This document shows positions 20,463-29,650 of a DNA stretch of 64,000 bases, piece by piece. Location: NCBI RefSeq assembly GCF_022669015.1, contig NZ_JAKKSL010000002.1, positions 930,001-994,000 on the forward strand. The letters run 5' to 3'. Each line of letters starts with the position of its first letter. Positions within the stretch are counted from its first letter, which is position 1. This stretch comes from Colwellia maritima (lineage in GTDB: Bacteria > Pseudomonadota > Gammaproteobacteria > Enterobacterales > Alteromonadaceae). The position numbers were made by a program, and so were the translations under genes. The notes under the pieces are model-generated. The model made no database searches. It was not told where the DNA came from and worked only from the letters and a program-made list of their open reading frames with translations.

Positions 20463-22740
20463 ATGAATGGATTTTTAAAACCCTACTTGTTTCGAGCCAT
20501 ATTATTTTCTGGTTTAGCCCTTATTTTAGGGCTGTCACTTTCTTATATTGTTTATAAATCTTCAACTAAAATAGAACAAAACACGTATGAACTGGTCAAT
20601 AAATATATTCCTATTTTAAATAGTTCTAACCAAATTATTGAAATATTAATTGCTCAAGAACGCAATATTTACGAGTATTTTGTCACACAAGACAACTCAT
20701 TATTTTTATCAAAACAAAATGAATTTAATCAAATACTCACTGCGCAATACTTGCTAATTACTCAGCAAGGTTCATTTACTAATGAAAGTCAATTAATTGC
20801 TGAAAGCCAAAAGCAAATAGAACTTTTATTCACAAAATTTCATACGACAATCCAAAACAGAGATCAATATGATGCAAATGACTATTGGGATGAATTAAGA
20901 GTTATATTAGCCCAAATATCCGCGACTAGGCGTGAAATAACGCCCGTATTAGAAACGATAAAAATGGAGACTCAAAAGAACGTAATGAGCGCTAAAAATG
21001 CCACCCATAAACAAGTGGCGAAGAGTCACACTATGGTGGTTTTTTATAGCTTTAGTATTATTCTATTGGGTGCTCTTATTGCATGGTATATAAGACAATC
21101 TATTGTAAATAATGCCAAGATGAACCGTTTAGCATTATTTCCTCATCGTAATCCTAACCCTATTTTGAGTATTAACAACAAAGGAAATATTAGTTTTTCT
21201 AACCCCGCATGTGAAGCATTGTTACTTAAGTTGCAATACACGAATGAAGAAATACATAAATTGCTACCTCATAATTATTCTGCCCTGTGCAAAAAAATAA
21301 TAAAGAGTAAATTGCAGTCTATTTCTGTTGAACAAACAATTAAACAATTTGTTTTACAATACAATATTAATTATTTACCCGATATCAATGCGTATGACAT
21401 TCACATAATAGATATTACCGAACGAAAAATAGCAGAAGAGAAAGTTAAAAAATTAGCCTTTTATCATCAAGTAACTCATCTGCCCAATCAATATAAGCTT
21501 GATGATGATTTAATCTCTGAAATAAAACGTCAAAAAGAATTTTCTTTGGGCATATTTTCTATTAGAAGTTTTAATGAACTCGTGACAGCCTATGGTGTTG
21601 AAGTCTGTAATGATTTAGTACTTAAGTTTTGTCAGCACCTAAATAACGCCTTCGTTAACGAATTCATTTTCTATCATCTTAATGAAAACCACTTTGCTTT
21701 AATTAGCCGTGGCGAGAATGACAAAGCATCGTTACAACGTATTGCCAAACAAATTTGCCATATAGCTGAAAAACCGCTTATTACACAATACGGCGAATTC
21801 TTTATTGAGTTAGACTTTGGATTTTGCTTATACCCAACCCATGGTCAAGATAAAAACCGTTTAATCAAAAATGCATTCTCTGCCCTGTCGATTGCTCAAG
21901 CTAACCAACACGAATACTTTTCTTTATTTTGTTCCGATCTTGAGCACGACATTACCCATAATGCCAACATGATTGATGATTTAAGAAATGCAATTACAAA
22001 AGATGAATTATTTTTGGTTTTTCAACCTCAGTTAAACTTAGCTCAACAGAAAATAACCGGTATAGAAACCTTAGTTAGGTGGAAACGTAACGATAACATA
22101 GTATCACCAAACTGAATTTATCCCTTTAGCAGAACAGTCTGGTTTAATCGTCCCTATTGGCCAATGGATTCTTGAGCAAGCATGTTTGTTTACTAAAACC
22201 TTAATCAGTTTAGGCCATGAAGACATCGTTGTTGCGGTGAATGTATCACCACGTCAATTTTCTCATCCTGATTTTTTACAAACAGTTCAGCAAACGTTAG
22301 AAAACACAGAATTAGATGCCAAAAACTTAGAACTAGAGATCACCGAAGGTGTCTTTATGCATAACGAAGAAATGACTTTATGCGTACTTAATCAACTAAA
22401 GAAAAATGGTATACAACTCTCAATTGATGATTTTGGCACGGGTTATTCTTCCCTCTCTTACTTAAAACGTTTTCCCATAGATAAACTCAAAATAGATCAA
22501 TCGTTTGTTAAAGATTGTCACGAAAATAATGAAGATAAAGCCATCATCAGTACGATTGTTGCTTTAGGGAAAAATCTTAACTTATCTTTGATTGCTGAAG
22601 GCGTAGAAGAATTAGCCCATGTTGATTTTCTAAAAAGTATTCACTGTGATGAGATACAAGGTTACTGGTATAGCAGACCATTGGAAAAAGATAAGCTTAT
22701 CTCATTCATGACAAATGCAATGGTTAGAAATAACGGTTAA
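20463..22740 (+). CDS. Membrane GGDEF(degenerate)-EAL protein, probable c-di-GMP phosphodiesterase (frameshifted)
   Basis: About 758 residues. The first membrane helix is at residues 8-30, a helical periplasmic sensor at about 35-195, a second membrane helix at 195-217, and then a PAS-like stretch. The GGDEF domain has RGEND in place of the signature, so it is catalytically dead. The EAL domain has ETLVRW, the catalytic ELEITEG, DDFGTGYSSL, AEGVEE and QGYWYSRPL and looks active. The frame stops at 22115 after IVSPN; removing one A from AAA at 22109-22111 gives VSPTEFIPLAEQSG and joins the EAL domain to its rest. It should lower c-di-GMP in response to a periplasmic signal. Confidence 0.85.
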
Positions 22741-22752
22741 GGCTTTAACGAC

Positions 22753-22980
22753 ATGAACAAGATAATAAACTGGTTTTCTCTCGCCATTGAAAAAAACACG
22801 TTAAAACGCTCATTAAAAGTAGCGATGATTGTTGGAACGCTGCTGATGTTAATTAACCATGGAGATATAATTTTCTCTGGTGAAATTCAACTACACCATA
22901 TATTGAAAATATTATTAACCTATTTAGTACCCTATTTAGTGTCTACCTATAGTAGTGTTGAGTCGAAACTCAACCACTAA
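22753..22980 (+). CDS. nrtS: NrtS-type small nitrate/nitrite transporter
   Basis: A 75-residue protein with two membrane helices (about 22-38 and 47-66). It matches the NrtS family: RSLKVAMIVGTLLMLINHGD followed by KILLTYLVPYLVSTYSSV. NrtS was described as a small nitrate transporter in marine cyanobacteria, and homologues occur in many proteobacteria. It lies 12 bases after the EAL gene and may be cotranscribed. The function is taken from the family; transport has not been tested for this clade as far as the sequence can tell. Confidence 0.7.
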   Translation: MNKIINWFSLAIEKNTLKRSLKVAMIVGTLLMLINHGDIIFSGEIQLHHILKILLTYLVPYLVSTYSSVESKLNH

Positions 22981-23045
22981 AATAAGATACATTTACAGCA
23001 GTTGTTCCTGGCAAGAGTTTATTTAACAGCTTTATATCACACGGC

Positions 23046-23666
23046 TTAATAGTTTGTATTAAGCGCTCTTTGCTCTTTGTATAAAGCGCGTTCAACCCAA
23101 TAATCAACACTCACATAACGTCCTGCACCCATAAATAATAGCGCTAATAACATGATAAAATAGGTAACAGAAAACTCGATACCATTATTTAACATCACAA
23201 CACTGCCCGAAGAGGTTATGTAATCGTAGTTAGTGTGTTCTTGCAATACTTCTTTGACAATAGCCAACTTGTTTGAAGCTTCTATTACGCGTTCGGTAGC
23301 AAATGGCGCACTCGGGTCAGTAATAGCCTGCCAACCGTTGTCCCAATGAACTGTTCCGGCGGCAACAATCATAGTAATCATCAACGGAATTGAAAACCAT
23401 CTTACGGCAACACCAAAGAAAAGTGCTATAGCACCAAAAAATTCAGTTGCGGTAGCTAAAATTGCCATCAAAAAAGGAAACGGTAAGCCTAAACCCCACT
23501 CGGTATTTCCAAACCATTCAACAATTCCCTCAAAGCCTTCAACTTTCTTAGTGCCTGCCATCCAAAAAACAGGTACTAAGTACATCCTCAACATAAAAGG
23601 GGCTAAAAAATCTAATTTTCGGGTTTTATTCAATAATGCGTGGATTTTTATTAAGTGCGATTTCAA
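23046..23666 (-). CDS. DoxX-family membrane protein
   Basis: A 206-residue membrane protein of the DoxX family with four hydrophobic segments. The conserved RMYLVPVFWMAGTKK near residue 27 and LATATEFFGAIALFFG near 70 are typical. A polar loop of about 60 residues precedes the last helix. The TTG start at 23666 is supported by AAGGAG 6 bases upstream. DoxX proteins act in redox or quinone-linked membrane functions, but their roles differ. It is divergent from the sigma-factor operon, which may control it. Confidence 0.75.
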   Translation of the reverse strand: MKSHLIKIHALLNKTRKLDFLAPFMLRMYLVPVFWMAGTKKVEGFEGIVEWFGNTEWGLGLPFPFLMAILATATEFFGAIALFFGVAVRWFSIPLMITMIVAAGTVHWDNGWQAITDPSAPFATERVIEASNKLAIVKEVLQEHTNYDYITSSGSVVMLNNGIEFSVTYFIMLLALLFMGAGRYVSVDYWVERALYKEQRALNTNY

Positions 23667-23782
23667 AGTCTACTCCTTACAAAATACTATTTAGAATAAC
23701 GATGTATTAAATAGTGATTTTTAGATGAATATTCGTTAGTTTAATGATTTGATGCTATCGAATAATAAAGGTTACAACTTTT

Positions 23783-24442
23783 TTGAAAAAACAAACGAGT
23801 CCCCCTCAAGACCTAGAAAATGAAAAACAACTCATTGATGGTCTTCTCAATAATGACAATTGTGCCTATGAAACTTTAGTAAGGCAATACAGTTCGAGAA
23901 TGTATGCCATTGCGCGACGTTTTTTTAATAACGATGATGATGCCCAAGAATGTCTGCAAAAAGCATTTATTCAAGTATTTAAAAATATTATATCGTTTAA
24001 TAAGGACGCTAGTTTAGCTACTTGGTTACATCGAATTACCGTAAATGAAGCATTAATGATGATCAGAAAACGCAAAAGACAACAGACAACCTCATTAGAT
24101 GACTTTACTCAACATTATAATGAATTTGGCGAACGCACAGTGTTTAGCGATAGCGAAACAGATGAATTAGGTCAAAGTTTAGGGAATACTATTGAAGCTA
24201 TTTTTGAACAAAAAGAAACTAAATTATCGCTGACAGAAATTATTTATCAACTTCCTGAAAAATACTGTAACGTTTTGCTACTTAGAGACATCCAAGAGAT
24301 GAATACTAAAGAAACAGCAGCATTATTGTTTATCTCTGAAGCATCAGTGAAAACGCAATTACACCGAGCTAGATTGCTTTTAAAAGCAATTTTAGAGCAA
24401 CAAGACAAAGAAAATTTAGAAAATAATTGGAAGGTGAATTAA
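23783..24442 (+). CDS. ECF-type RNA polymerase sigma factor
   Basis: A 219-residue sigma-70-family factor of ECF type. Region 2 includes YETLVRQYSSRMYAIARRFFNNDDDAQECLQKAFIQVF (residues 34-71) and WLHRITVNEALMMIRKRKR. Region 4 at about 150-200 has LPEKYCNVLLLRDIQEMNTKETAALLFISEASVKTQLHRARLLL, a helix-turn-helix. The start is uncertain; TTG 23783 follows AAAGG by about 12 bases. The next gene, starting one base after its stop, is a zinc-finger anti-sigma protein, so the two form a regulator pair. The inducing signal is unknown. Confidence 0.88.
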   Translation: MKKQTSPPQDLENEKQLIDGLLNNDNCAYETLVRQYSSRMYAIARRFFNNDDDAQECLQKAFIQVFKNIISFNKDASLATWLHRITVNEALMMIRKRKRQQTTSLDDFTQHYNEFGERTVFSDSETDELGQSLGNTIEAIFEQKETKLSLTEIIYQLPEKYCNVLLLRDIQEMNTKETAALLFISEASVKTQLHRARLLLKAILEQQDKENLENNWKVN

Positions 24443-24443
24443 C

Positions 24444-24725
24444 GTGTTAATGATTAAACGATTAATGACTCGATATGTCCCTGGCATGTTAACTTGTGAA
24501 GAAGTAGATAACTTTTTATATGATTTTCATGAAGGGCAATTATCGTATGCTGAAAGAATTAAATTTAAACTACATTTGAGCATGTGCTCTGAATGCAGAG
24601 CTTATGTCCAAGGTTATATCAATACAATTCGTAATACACAAGCAGATATTAAAAAAACGGAACCCGTAGAAACTATTCCTGAAGAGTTGATTGAAGCAAT
24701 TTTGAAAAGCCGAACAAAAAAGTAG
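24444..24725 (+). CDS. zf-HC2 anti-sigma factor-like protein
   Basis: A 93-residue soluble protein with a zinc-binding anti-sigma pattern: LTCEEV near residue 15, then HLSMCSECRAYV near 48-59, giving Cys...His-x3-Cys-x2-Cys. No membrane helix is present, so it is a cytoplasmic, probably redox- or zinc-responsive, anti-sigma factor of the ChrR/RsrA style. The GTG start is one base after the sigma stop with AAGG 9 bases upstream; ATG 24450 is also possible. Confidence 0.78.
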   Translation: MLMIKRLMTRYVPGMLTCEEVDNFLYDFHEGQLSYAERIKFKLHLSMCSECRAYVQGYINTIRNTQADIKKTEPVETIPEELIEAILKSRTKK

Positions 24726-24761
24726 TTTTATCCTTTAATATAATATTGGAAATACCATAAA

Positions 24762-25298
24762 ATGATCGCAAGTCAATTGGCCATTCTCGAACAAGGCCTT
24801 TCATATCTAACGCACATTTCTGAAGAAGATTATACCGCAATCATATCGCCTAATTTTATTAGTTCAGCCGGCGCTCATATGCGGCATATTATCGATCATT
24901 ACCAAGCGATCATTACAGGCTTGGAAATGAATTTAATTGATTATGATATTAGAGAACGCGGTTGTGAATTCGAATCATGTCCACGACGTGCAATAGAAAA
25001 ACTAAATGAAATAAGCAACTGGATTCAGACTCTCACGTCGAATCAGCTGAGACAATCAATTACGCTAGCAACAGAAGTTTCCATTCATAATAAAAACAGA
25101 CAAAAAGTACAAACCTCTGTTGCGAGAGAACTCGTGTTTGCCGGCAGCCATGCAGTACACCATTATGCCATGATAGCCCAAATATCGTATGCTCAGAAAA
25201 ATTCACAGCCTCAGTTATTTGGTTTAGCTCCTGCTACTGCAACATTTCTCAGACAAACGGGACAGCAGAATAATTTAAAGCAACAAAGCTGTTGTTAG
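24762..25298 (+). CDS. DinB-like metal-binding four-helix protein
   Basis: A 178-residue soluble, mainly helical protein. HMRHIIDHYQAII near residue 39 and GSHAVHHYAMIAQ near 128 supply histidines placed like the metal site of the DinB/YfiT superfamily, whose members often act as thiol S-transferases. GCEFESCPRR carries two cysteines, and the protein ends in a CC pair. It follows the anti-sigma gene by 36 bases and is likely part of the same operon, perhaps a target in thiol or oxidative stress. The enzyme activity is not known. Confidence 0.6.
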   Translation: MIASQLAILEQGLSYLTHISEEDYTAIISPNFISSAGAHMRHIIDHYQAIITGLEMNLIDYDIRERGCEFESCPRRAIEKLNEISNWIQTLTSNQLRQSITLATEVSIHNKNRQKVQTSVARELVFAGSHAVHHYAMIAQISYAQKNSQPQLFGLAPATATFLRQTGQQNNLKQQSCC

Positions 25299-25361
25299 CT
25301 TTTAATTATGGTTATTTACCTTTTGCCAACATAAAACACGCAAAATGTAAGCATGAATATT

Positions 25362-25523
25362 ATACCAATCTCACTTACTATGTGATCATTTCTACTTGTT
25401 AAAACCTCCAACTACATCGTTATTTATTTAATCATTGGAACAACTCGTTAATGAAATAAATGCCTTGTATTTGGCAATTTTTTCTACGCATAAAATAGAT
25501 CACTTAATTAATGAAACTGGTAT
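25362..25523 (+). repeat. MITE-like element, copy B
   Basis: A 162-base full copy, forward orientation. Left end ATACCAATCTCACTTACTA, right end (other strand) ATACCAGTTTCATTAATTAA. The core TGCCTTGTATTTGGCA followed by TTTTTT can fold as a small terminator. Its last base is the first base (on the plus strand) of the chemoreceptor stop codon. It fills the gap between two convergent genes. Confidence 0.88.
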
Positions 25524-27124
25524 TAGGTTCTAAACCGCTCAACAGACTGGTTAAAACTAATAGCCAACTCTGTCATTTTCACCGAAATATCATGAGTTTC
25601 CATACTGCCCTTCAGAACAGCATCCCCCACGGTTTTAAAGTGCTCAACCCATTCACGCATGTCAATAACTTGGTTATGTGAATGTTTTGCCTGATTCGCT
25701 ACTTCATCGCTATCCTTGCTCAACGTCATAATAGTTGCTTGAATAACTGAAAGTGACTCAACCGTTTGTTGCGATAACTCAACCGCTTCACTGGCTTTAA
25801 TCTGGTTATTTTCCATAGAACAAACAACCTGGGAAATAGAACCGACAATACCCTCTAACATGGCATTAATTTCAATGGTTGATTGATGTGTCCGTGTCGC
25901 AAGTGTTCTTACTTCATCTGCAACGACGGCAAAACCTCGACCAGTCTCACCTGCTCTTGCTGCTTCAATGGCTGCATTTAACGCTAACAAGTTGGTTTGA
26001 TCTGCAATTTCAGCGATAGTACCCACAACCGCTGAAACATTATCCCCTGATTTACGAAGTTCTAATAACATTTCTGATGAGATTTCGATATCACTCGCCA
26101 ATGAAGAAATACCTACCGATGCTTTAGCAACTTGTTGCGCCCCTTTTTCTACTTCTTGCGCGCCTTTTTCAGCTTTCTGTGACACATTATTTGACTGCTG
26201 AAAACTTAACTTAATTTGATCTTCCAAGGTCATCATTCGTGATAGCAGTGATTCAATTTTTTCATTGAGTAATTTAACTTGATCATCAGCATTCTCTGAT
26301 GACTGTGCCAATACGCTAACTAAGCCATTAATGTTATTGGCTACACTTCTAACATCGTTAATACCAAGGAGAAACGCTTTAAGTAGTCGGTTAACACTTC
26401 CCGCAGCAATACCAATTTCATCTTTGGAATTTTCTGGCACTGTAACGGTTAAATCATAGTCTTGCGCCACGTGGTCAAGTTCTTTGGCAAGTTCACGAAT
26501 AGGCAAGGCAATTTTTTTATGAGAATAAGCATAAGCAACAATGGCTACGGTAACAATACTTGCTAACAGTGCTAAGACTAATAGTTGGATGTTGGCAATT
26601 TCCGTACTTATTTCTTTCGAGCTACTATTGGCACTACTACTAACATCCTCTTTAATTTTATTTAGTTGAAAGGCAATGTTTTTCGAGTGCTCATCAACTT
26701 CTACTAGGATATTGCGTGCACTATCCCAGTCGACAGAATCTGCAGTCATAACACCTTGCAGTCGTTCCATAATGGCAAATAGAGTTGTTATTTCTACCAT
26801 AATTGGCTTACTTTCTTGATAGGCTGTCATCATACTATTCGTTTTTAATAGCCGGTCGAACTGTTTTTTATTGTCACTTATCACACGAGAAAATTCACTT
26901 TCTTCAATCACTGTGCCGTAAAACCCATAGGCGGAAATTTGTAAACTATCCAAGGAAAGTCGCATTTCTTGCAAGGTATCTAATTCTGGCAAGGTTTGAC
27001 CTATAAAGTGATTTGTTCGTTGATTCACCTCACTAGCAACACCAAACAAAGTTACCGAGGCCGCAATTGCAACCATGAGTACAAATACATAGCCAATTAA
27101 TACTTTTTTACTGATAGAATTCAT
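25523..27124 (-). CDS. Methyl-accepting chemotaxis protein
   Basis: A 533-residue chemoreceptor. The first membrane helix is at about 8-27, then a four-helix-bundle type periplasmic sensor to about 180, a second membrane helix at 181-202 and a HAMP domain (205-260). The signalling tip carries the conserved core [38 protein letters not shown]. It lacks a C-terminal NWETF-type CheR-binding tail and ends VERFRT. The ligand is unknown. The stop codon overlaps repeat copy B by one base. The 5' leader contains a structured region (see 27141-27205). Confidence 0.92.
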   Translation of the reverse strand: MNSISKKVLIGYVFVLMVAIAASVTLFGVASEVNQRTNHFIGQTLPELDTLQEMRLSLDSLQISAYGFYGTVIEESEFSRVISDNKKQFDRLLKTNSMMTAYQESKPIMVEITTLFAIMERLQGVMTADSVDWDSARNILVEVDEHSKNIAFQLNKIKEDVSSSANSSSKEISTEIANIQLLVLALLASIVTVAIVAYAYSHKKIALPIRELAKELDHVAQDYDLTVTVPENSKDEIGIAAGSVNRLLKAFLLGINDVRSVANNINGLVSVLAQSSENADDQVKLLNEKIESLLSRMMTLEDQIKLSFQQSNNVSQKAEKGAQEVEKGAQQVAKASVGISSLASDIEISSEMLLELRKSGDNVSAVVGTIAEIADQTNLLALNAAIEAARAGETGRGFAVVADEVRTLATRTHQSTIEINAMLEGIVGSISQVVCSMENNQIKASEAVELSQQTVESLSVIQATIMTLSKDSDEVANQAKHSHNQVIDMREWVEHFKTVGDAVLKGSMETHDISVKMTELAISFNQSVERFRT

Positions 27125-27140
27125 AAACTTCTCGCTATAT

Positions 27141-27205
27141 AAAGGGTTTTTATTGTGGGAGTATTAGATAACAGTGCAGGATGCACTAGACGTTATTAAA
27201 ACCCT
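27141..27205 (-). promoter_or_regulatory. Structured leader upstream of the chemoreceptor gene
   Basis: Two arms, AAGGGTTTTTAT at 27141-27152 and ATTAAAACCCTT at 27194-27205, pair with one mismatch. Between them a 6-bp hairpin AGTGCA-gga-TGCACT (27172-27186) forms. The outer stem ends about 17 bases before the chemoreceptor ATG on the minus strand, so it could hide the ribosome site. It does not match a riboswitch class recognised here. Confidence 0.4.
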
Positions 27206-27283
27206 TTTTTCAACTCATTCGCTAAATGATACTTTTATTCTATAAGAGAGAATAACAGTTTCCTGAAAATTATTTTATCTAAA

Positions 27284-29056
27284 TTATCGTTTATTGCCTT
27301 CATGTAAATATTTCTCTTTACCTTTGCCAAGGTAAAGCTTCAACAATTTTTCAGGGGCACTAGGCAAATCAACACTGAGAAGTAAGCCAGGGGTTTGATT
27401 AAAGTTTACATCAATTCCTGTACAATGAAATTTTGCACCCAATTTATGGTACTGTTTTAAAAGGATAGGAATATCTTTGTTGTCTTTTTCAATGCCCATT
27501 ACTAATGCCGATAGCTGTGTTAATGTTAACGGTTTTTCATCTATAAAATCGTTAACTTCCGGATGAAGTTGTCCATTAAACATTGCTTTAGCTTGAACAC
27601 CTTGATTGTTAGATACCATGACTTTATCGATTAAAGCAACCGAACGTGGATCGTATAACTTACTTAATGATACCGTACCATACAGGGTTCTATACCTAGG
27701 ATGTTGACAAACGAAAGCGCCAATGCCTTTCCATAATAATAATAGTCCATAATAACTATTCTGGTATTTTTCAATAATAAAAGACCTTCCCATTTCTAAA
27801 CAAGGTTCTTGTTGGTTAATAAACTCTGGCTGAAAGTTAAATATTTGCGCAAGGTAAAGCTGCGACACGCCCTCCTTTTGTTGCAATAAATCTGTTTGAC
27901 CAATACGATACGCACCAATTATTTCTTGCTCTTTATGATCAAAGATAAATAAATGCATGTAGGTCGCATCAAATTTATCCGTATCACAAGGCTCACCACT
28001 ACCTTCATTTAGTGTTCTAAAGGTAACTTCTCGCAAGCGTGTAATTTCTTGCACACAAACAGGTATTTGATGCTGATAACCATAATACACAGTAAAAGTT
28101 TTAAACTGTAATAGGCATTGTTCAGTGGGTAAGCAAGATAATTCCGCTGTTAAAATTGAGCCACTTGCCGATGGAATGATATCTTCAAATACGGTGGGCT
28201 CATCATCTGTCTGCCACGCAGTAAAATACTTTTCATCATTTAAATAACACTGCAATCGTAAAAAATCATTCATTTTATCAATACTATCAAATTCATTGAG
28301 TTGTTTAGGTTGAATTAAACTATTTGTTTTTAAGGTTATTTCATGCTGTTGTAATTTCAACATTTCACGGGCAAGCATTAACAATCGAAATCGATAATAG
28401 ATTCTACCCATTTGATGAAATAACTGACTATTAGTACCAGAAATATACACAGGTAAAATGGGTGTTTGGGTTTTATTAGCAATTTGAACCGCCAACCGAT
28501 TCCAGTCTCCATCGGTTATTCGTTGTTTATCCGCTTGATAAAAAGACACCCTACCTGCAGGAAAAATAACTAATAGTCCTTCGTTTTTCACATGATTAAA
28601 ACACTTTTTAATCGCCGAGGTATTGATGGCAGCTTTGGGTTTTAATGGGTTTGCAAAAATAAAGTAGTCTTCAATTTCTTTAAATATTTGTAAGCCAATA
28701 TTGGCCATTACTTTGGTATCTTCACGATAGGAGGTAAGTAATTGAGCAATAATCACGCCTTCCACCATGCCATAGGGATGATTACATACCACAATACATC
28801 GCCCTGTTTTCGGTAATTTCGAAATAATATCTTGTGCACCAGAGACTTGAACACCTAGTGATTCTAGTAATTTTATAGAGAAATTTTGCTTGTCTAAGCC
28901 TGATAATTCATTGGTTAGATACAATTCTCGTAACTGCTTTATCCCAAATAGTCGATCGAGTAAAGGACTAACCGCTTTAAGTAAAATACCTGAAAACGTA
29001 TTAGGCGCGAGTGATGACAACCGTAGATTTGAAAGGAGCTTATTTGAATTATTCAT
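27284..29056 (-). CDS. olsF: OlsF-like bifunctional ornithine-lipid synthase (PlsC + GNAT-type acyltransferase)
   Basis: A 590-residue fusion. The N-terminal half (about 40-260) is a PlsC-like acyltransferase with NHPYGMVEG (the H-x4 block) near 92 and FPAGRVSFYQ. The C-terminal half (about 340-520) resembles the OlsB/haemolysin-like N-acyltransferases, with REVTFRTLNEGSGEPCDTDKFD and GAYRIGQTD. This order and length match OlsF of Serratia and Flavobacterium, where the C-terminal part adds a 3-hydroxy fatty acid to ornithine and the N-terminal part adds the second acyl chain. The lipid replaces phospholipid under phosphate limitation; no Pho box was identified. The symbol is by architecture only. 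Confidence 0.72.
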   Translation of the reverse strand: MNNSNKLLSNLRLSSLAPNTFSGILLKAVSPLLDRLFGIKQLRELYLTNELSGLDKQNFSIKLLESLGVQVSGAQDIISKLPKTGRCIVVCNHPYGMVEGVIIAQLLTSYREDTKVMANIGLQIFKEIEDYFIFANPLKPKAAINTSAIKKCFNHVKNEGLLVIFPAGRVSFYQADKQRITDGDWNRLAVQIANKTQTPILPVYISGTNSQLFHQMGRIYYRFRLLMLAREMLKLQQHEITLKTNSLIQPKQLNEFDSIDKMNDFLRLQCYLNDEKYFTAWQTDDEPTVFEDIIPSASGSILTAELSCLPTEQCLLQFKTFTVYYGYQHQIPVCVQEITRLREVTFRTLNEGSGEPCDTDKFDATYMHLFIFDHKEQEIIGAYRIGQTDLLQQKEGVSQLYLAQIFNFQPEFINQQEPCLEMGRSFIIEKYQNSYYGLLLLWKGIGAFVCQHPRYRTLYGTVSLSKLYDPRSVALIDKVMVSNNQGVQAKAMFNGQLHPEVNDFIDEKPLTLTQLSALVMGIEKDNKDIPILLKQYHKLGAKFHCTGIDVNFNQTPGLLLSVDLPSAPEKLLKLYLGKGKEKYLHEGNKR

Positions 29057-29100
29057 TATGAAAATACTTTACTACACAAATTAACTTATTAGAAACCACA

Positions 29101-29424
29101 CTAAACTAGTTTGGATTTACCAAAAAACAACATAACAAACAAATCTTTGACACTGGCTTTAAAAAACCAATAGCTTAAATTTCTTTGCTGTGTTTCAGGT
29201 ATTTTAGCTGAATTACTCGCTACTTTCTTTACTCCCTTGGAAACAAGCGCATGTTGACGTTTTTCTTGTTGGCGTTTCAAGGCAATGTTATCTCGTCGTT
29301 CTTGGGCAATATTAGCGCGCTCAGCAAAGCGACTTCTTGCCTCAGTACTCATCGTTGATAATAAACTACCACCGCCTGCCGTTTTACCTTTCACTTTAGT
29401 TTTTGGTTTTGGTGTACTACACAT
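29101..29424 (-). CDS. Small basic protein of unknown function
   Basis: A 107-residue protein not recognised. It begins MCSTPKPKTKVKG and has a charged, probably helical middle (TEARSRFAERANIAQERRDNIALKRQQEKRQ would be about residues 30-60). It ends in a hydrophobic stretch YWFFKASVKDLFVMLFF. ATG 29424 has GGAGG 5 bases upstream. The gene lies 44 bases before olsF on the same strand. The good ribosome site and codon use suggest it is real. The 214 bases upstream (29437-29650) show no gene. Confidence 0.5.
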   Translation of the reverse strand: MCSTPKPKTKVKGKTAGGGSLLSTMSTEARSRFAERANIAQERRDNIALKRQQEKRQHALVSKGVKKVASNSAKIPETQQRNLSYWFFKASVKDLFVMLFFGKSKLV

Positions 29425-29650
29425 ATTAACCTCCAATACACTTGATGATTTATCTTCAAATTAGCACAATGATTCTCATGCTTTATTTTTAGATGAACAA
29501 ACGTATCTAAAGGTTACAAAATAAAAAAACATATTATTGAAAATCAGCCTACTTAGGTTAGTAAACTCACTATTATTCAACAATATGCTTTTCATAAAAG
29601 TTTATAATTAATTCAATATATTAACTATTCAGTTTCACATTAAACTTAAT

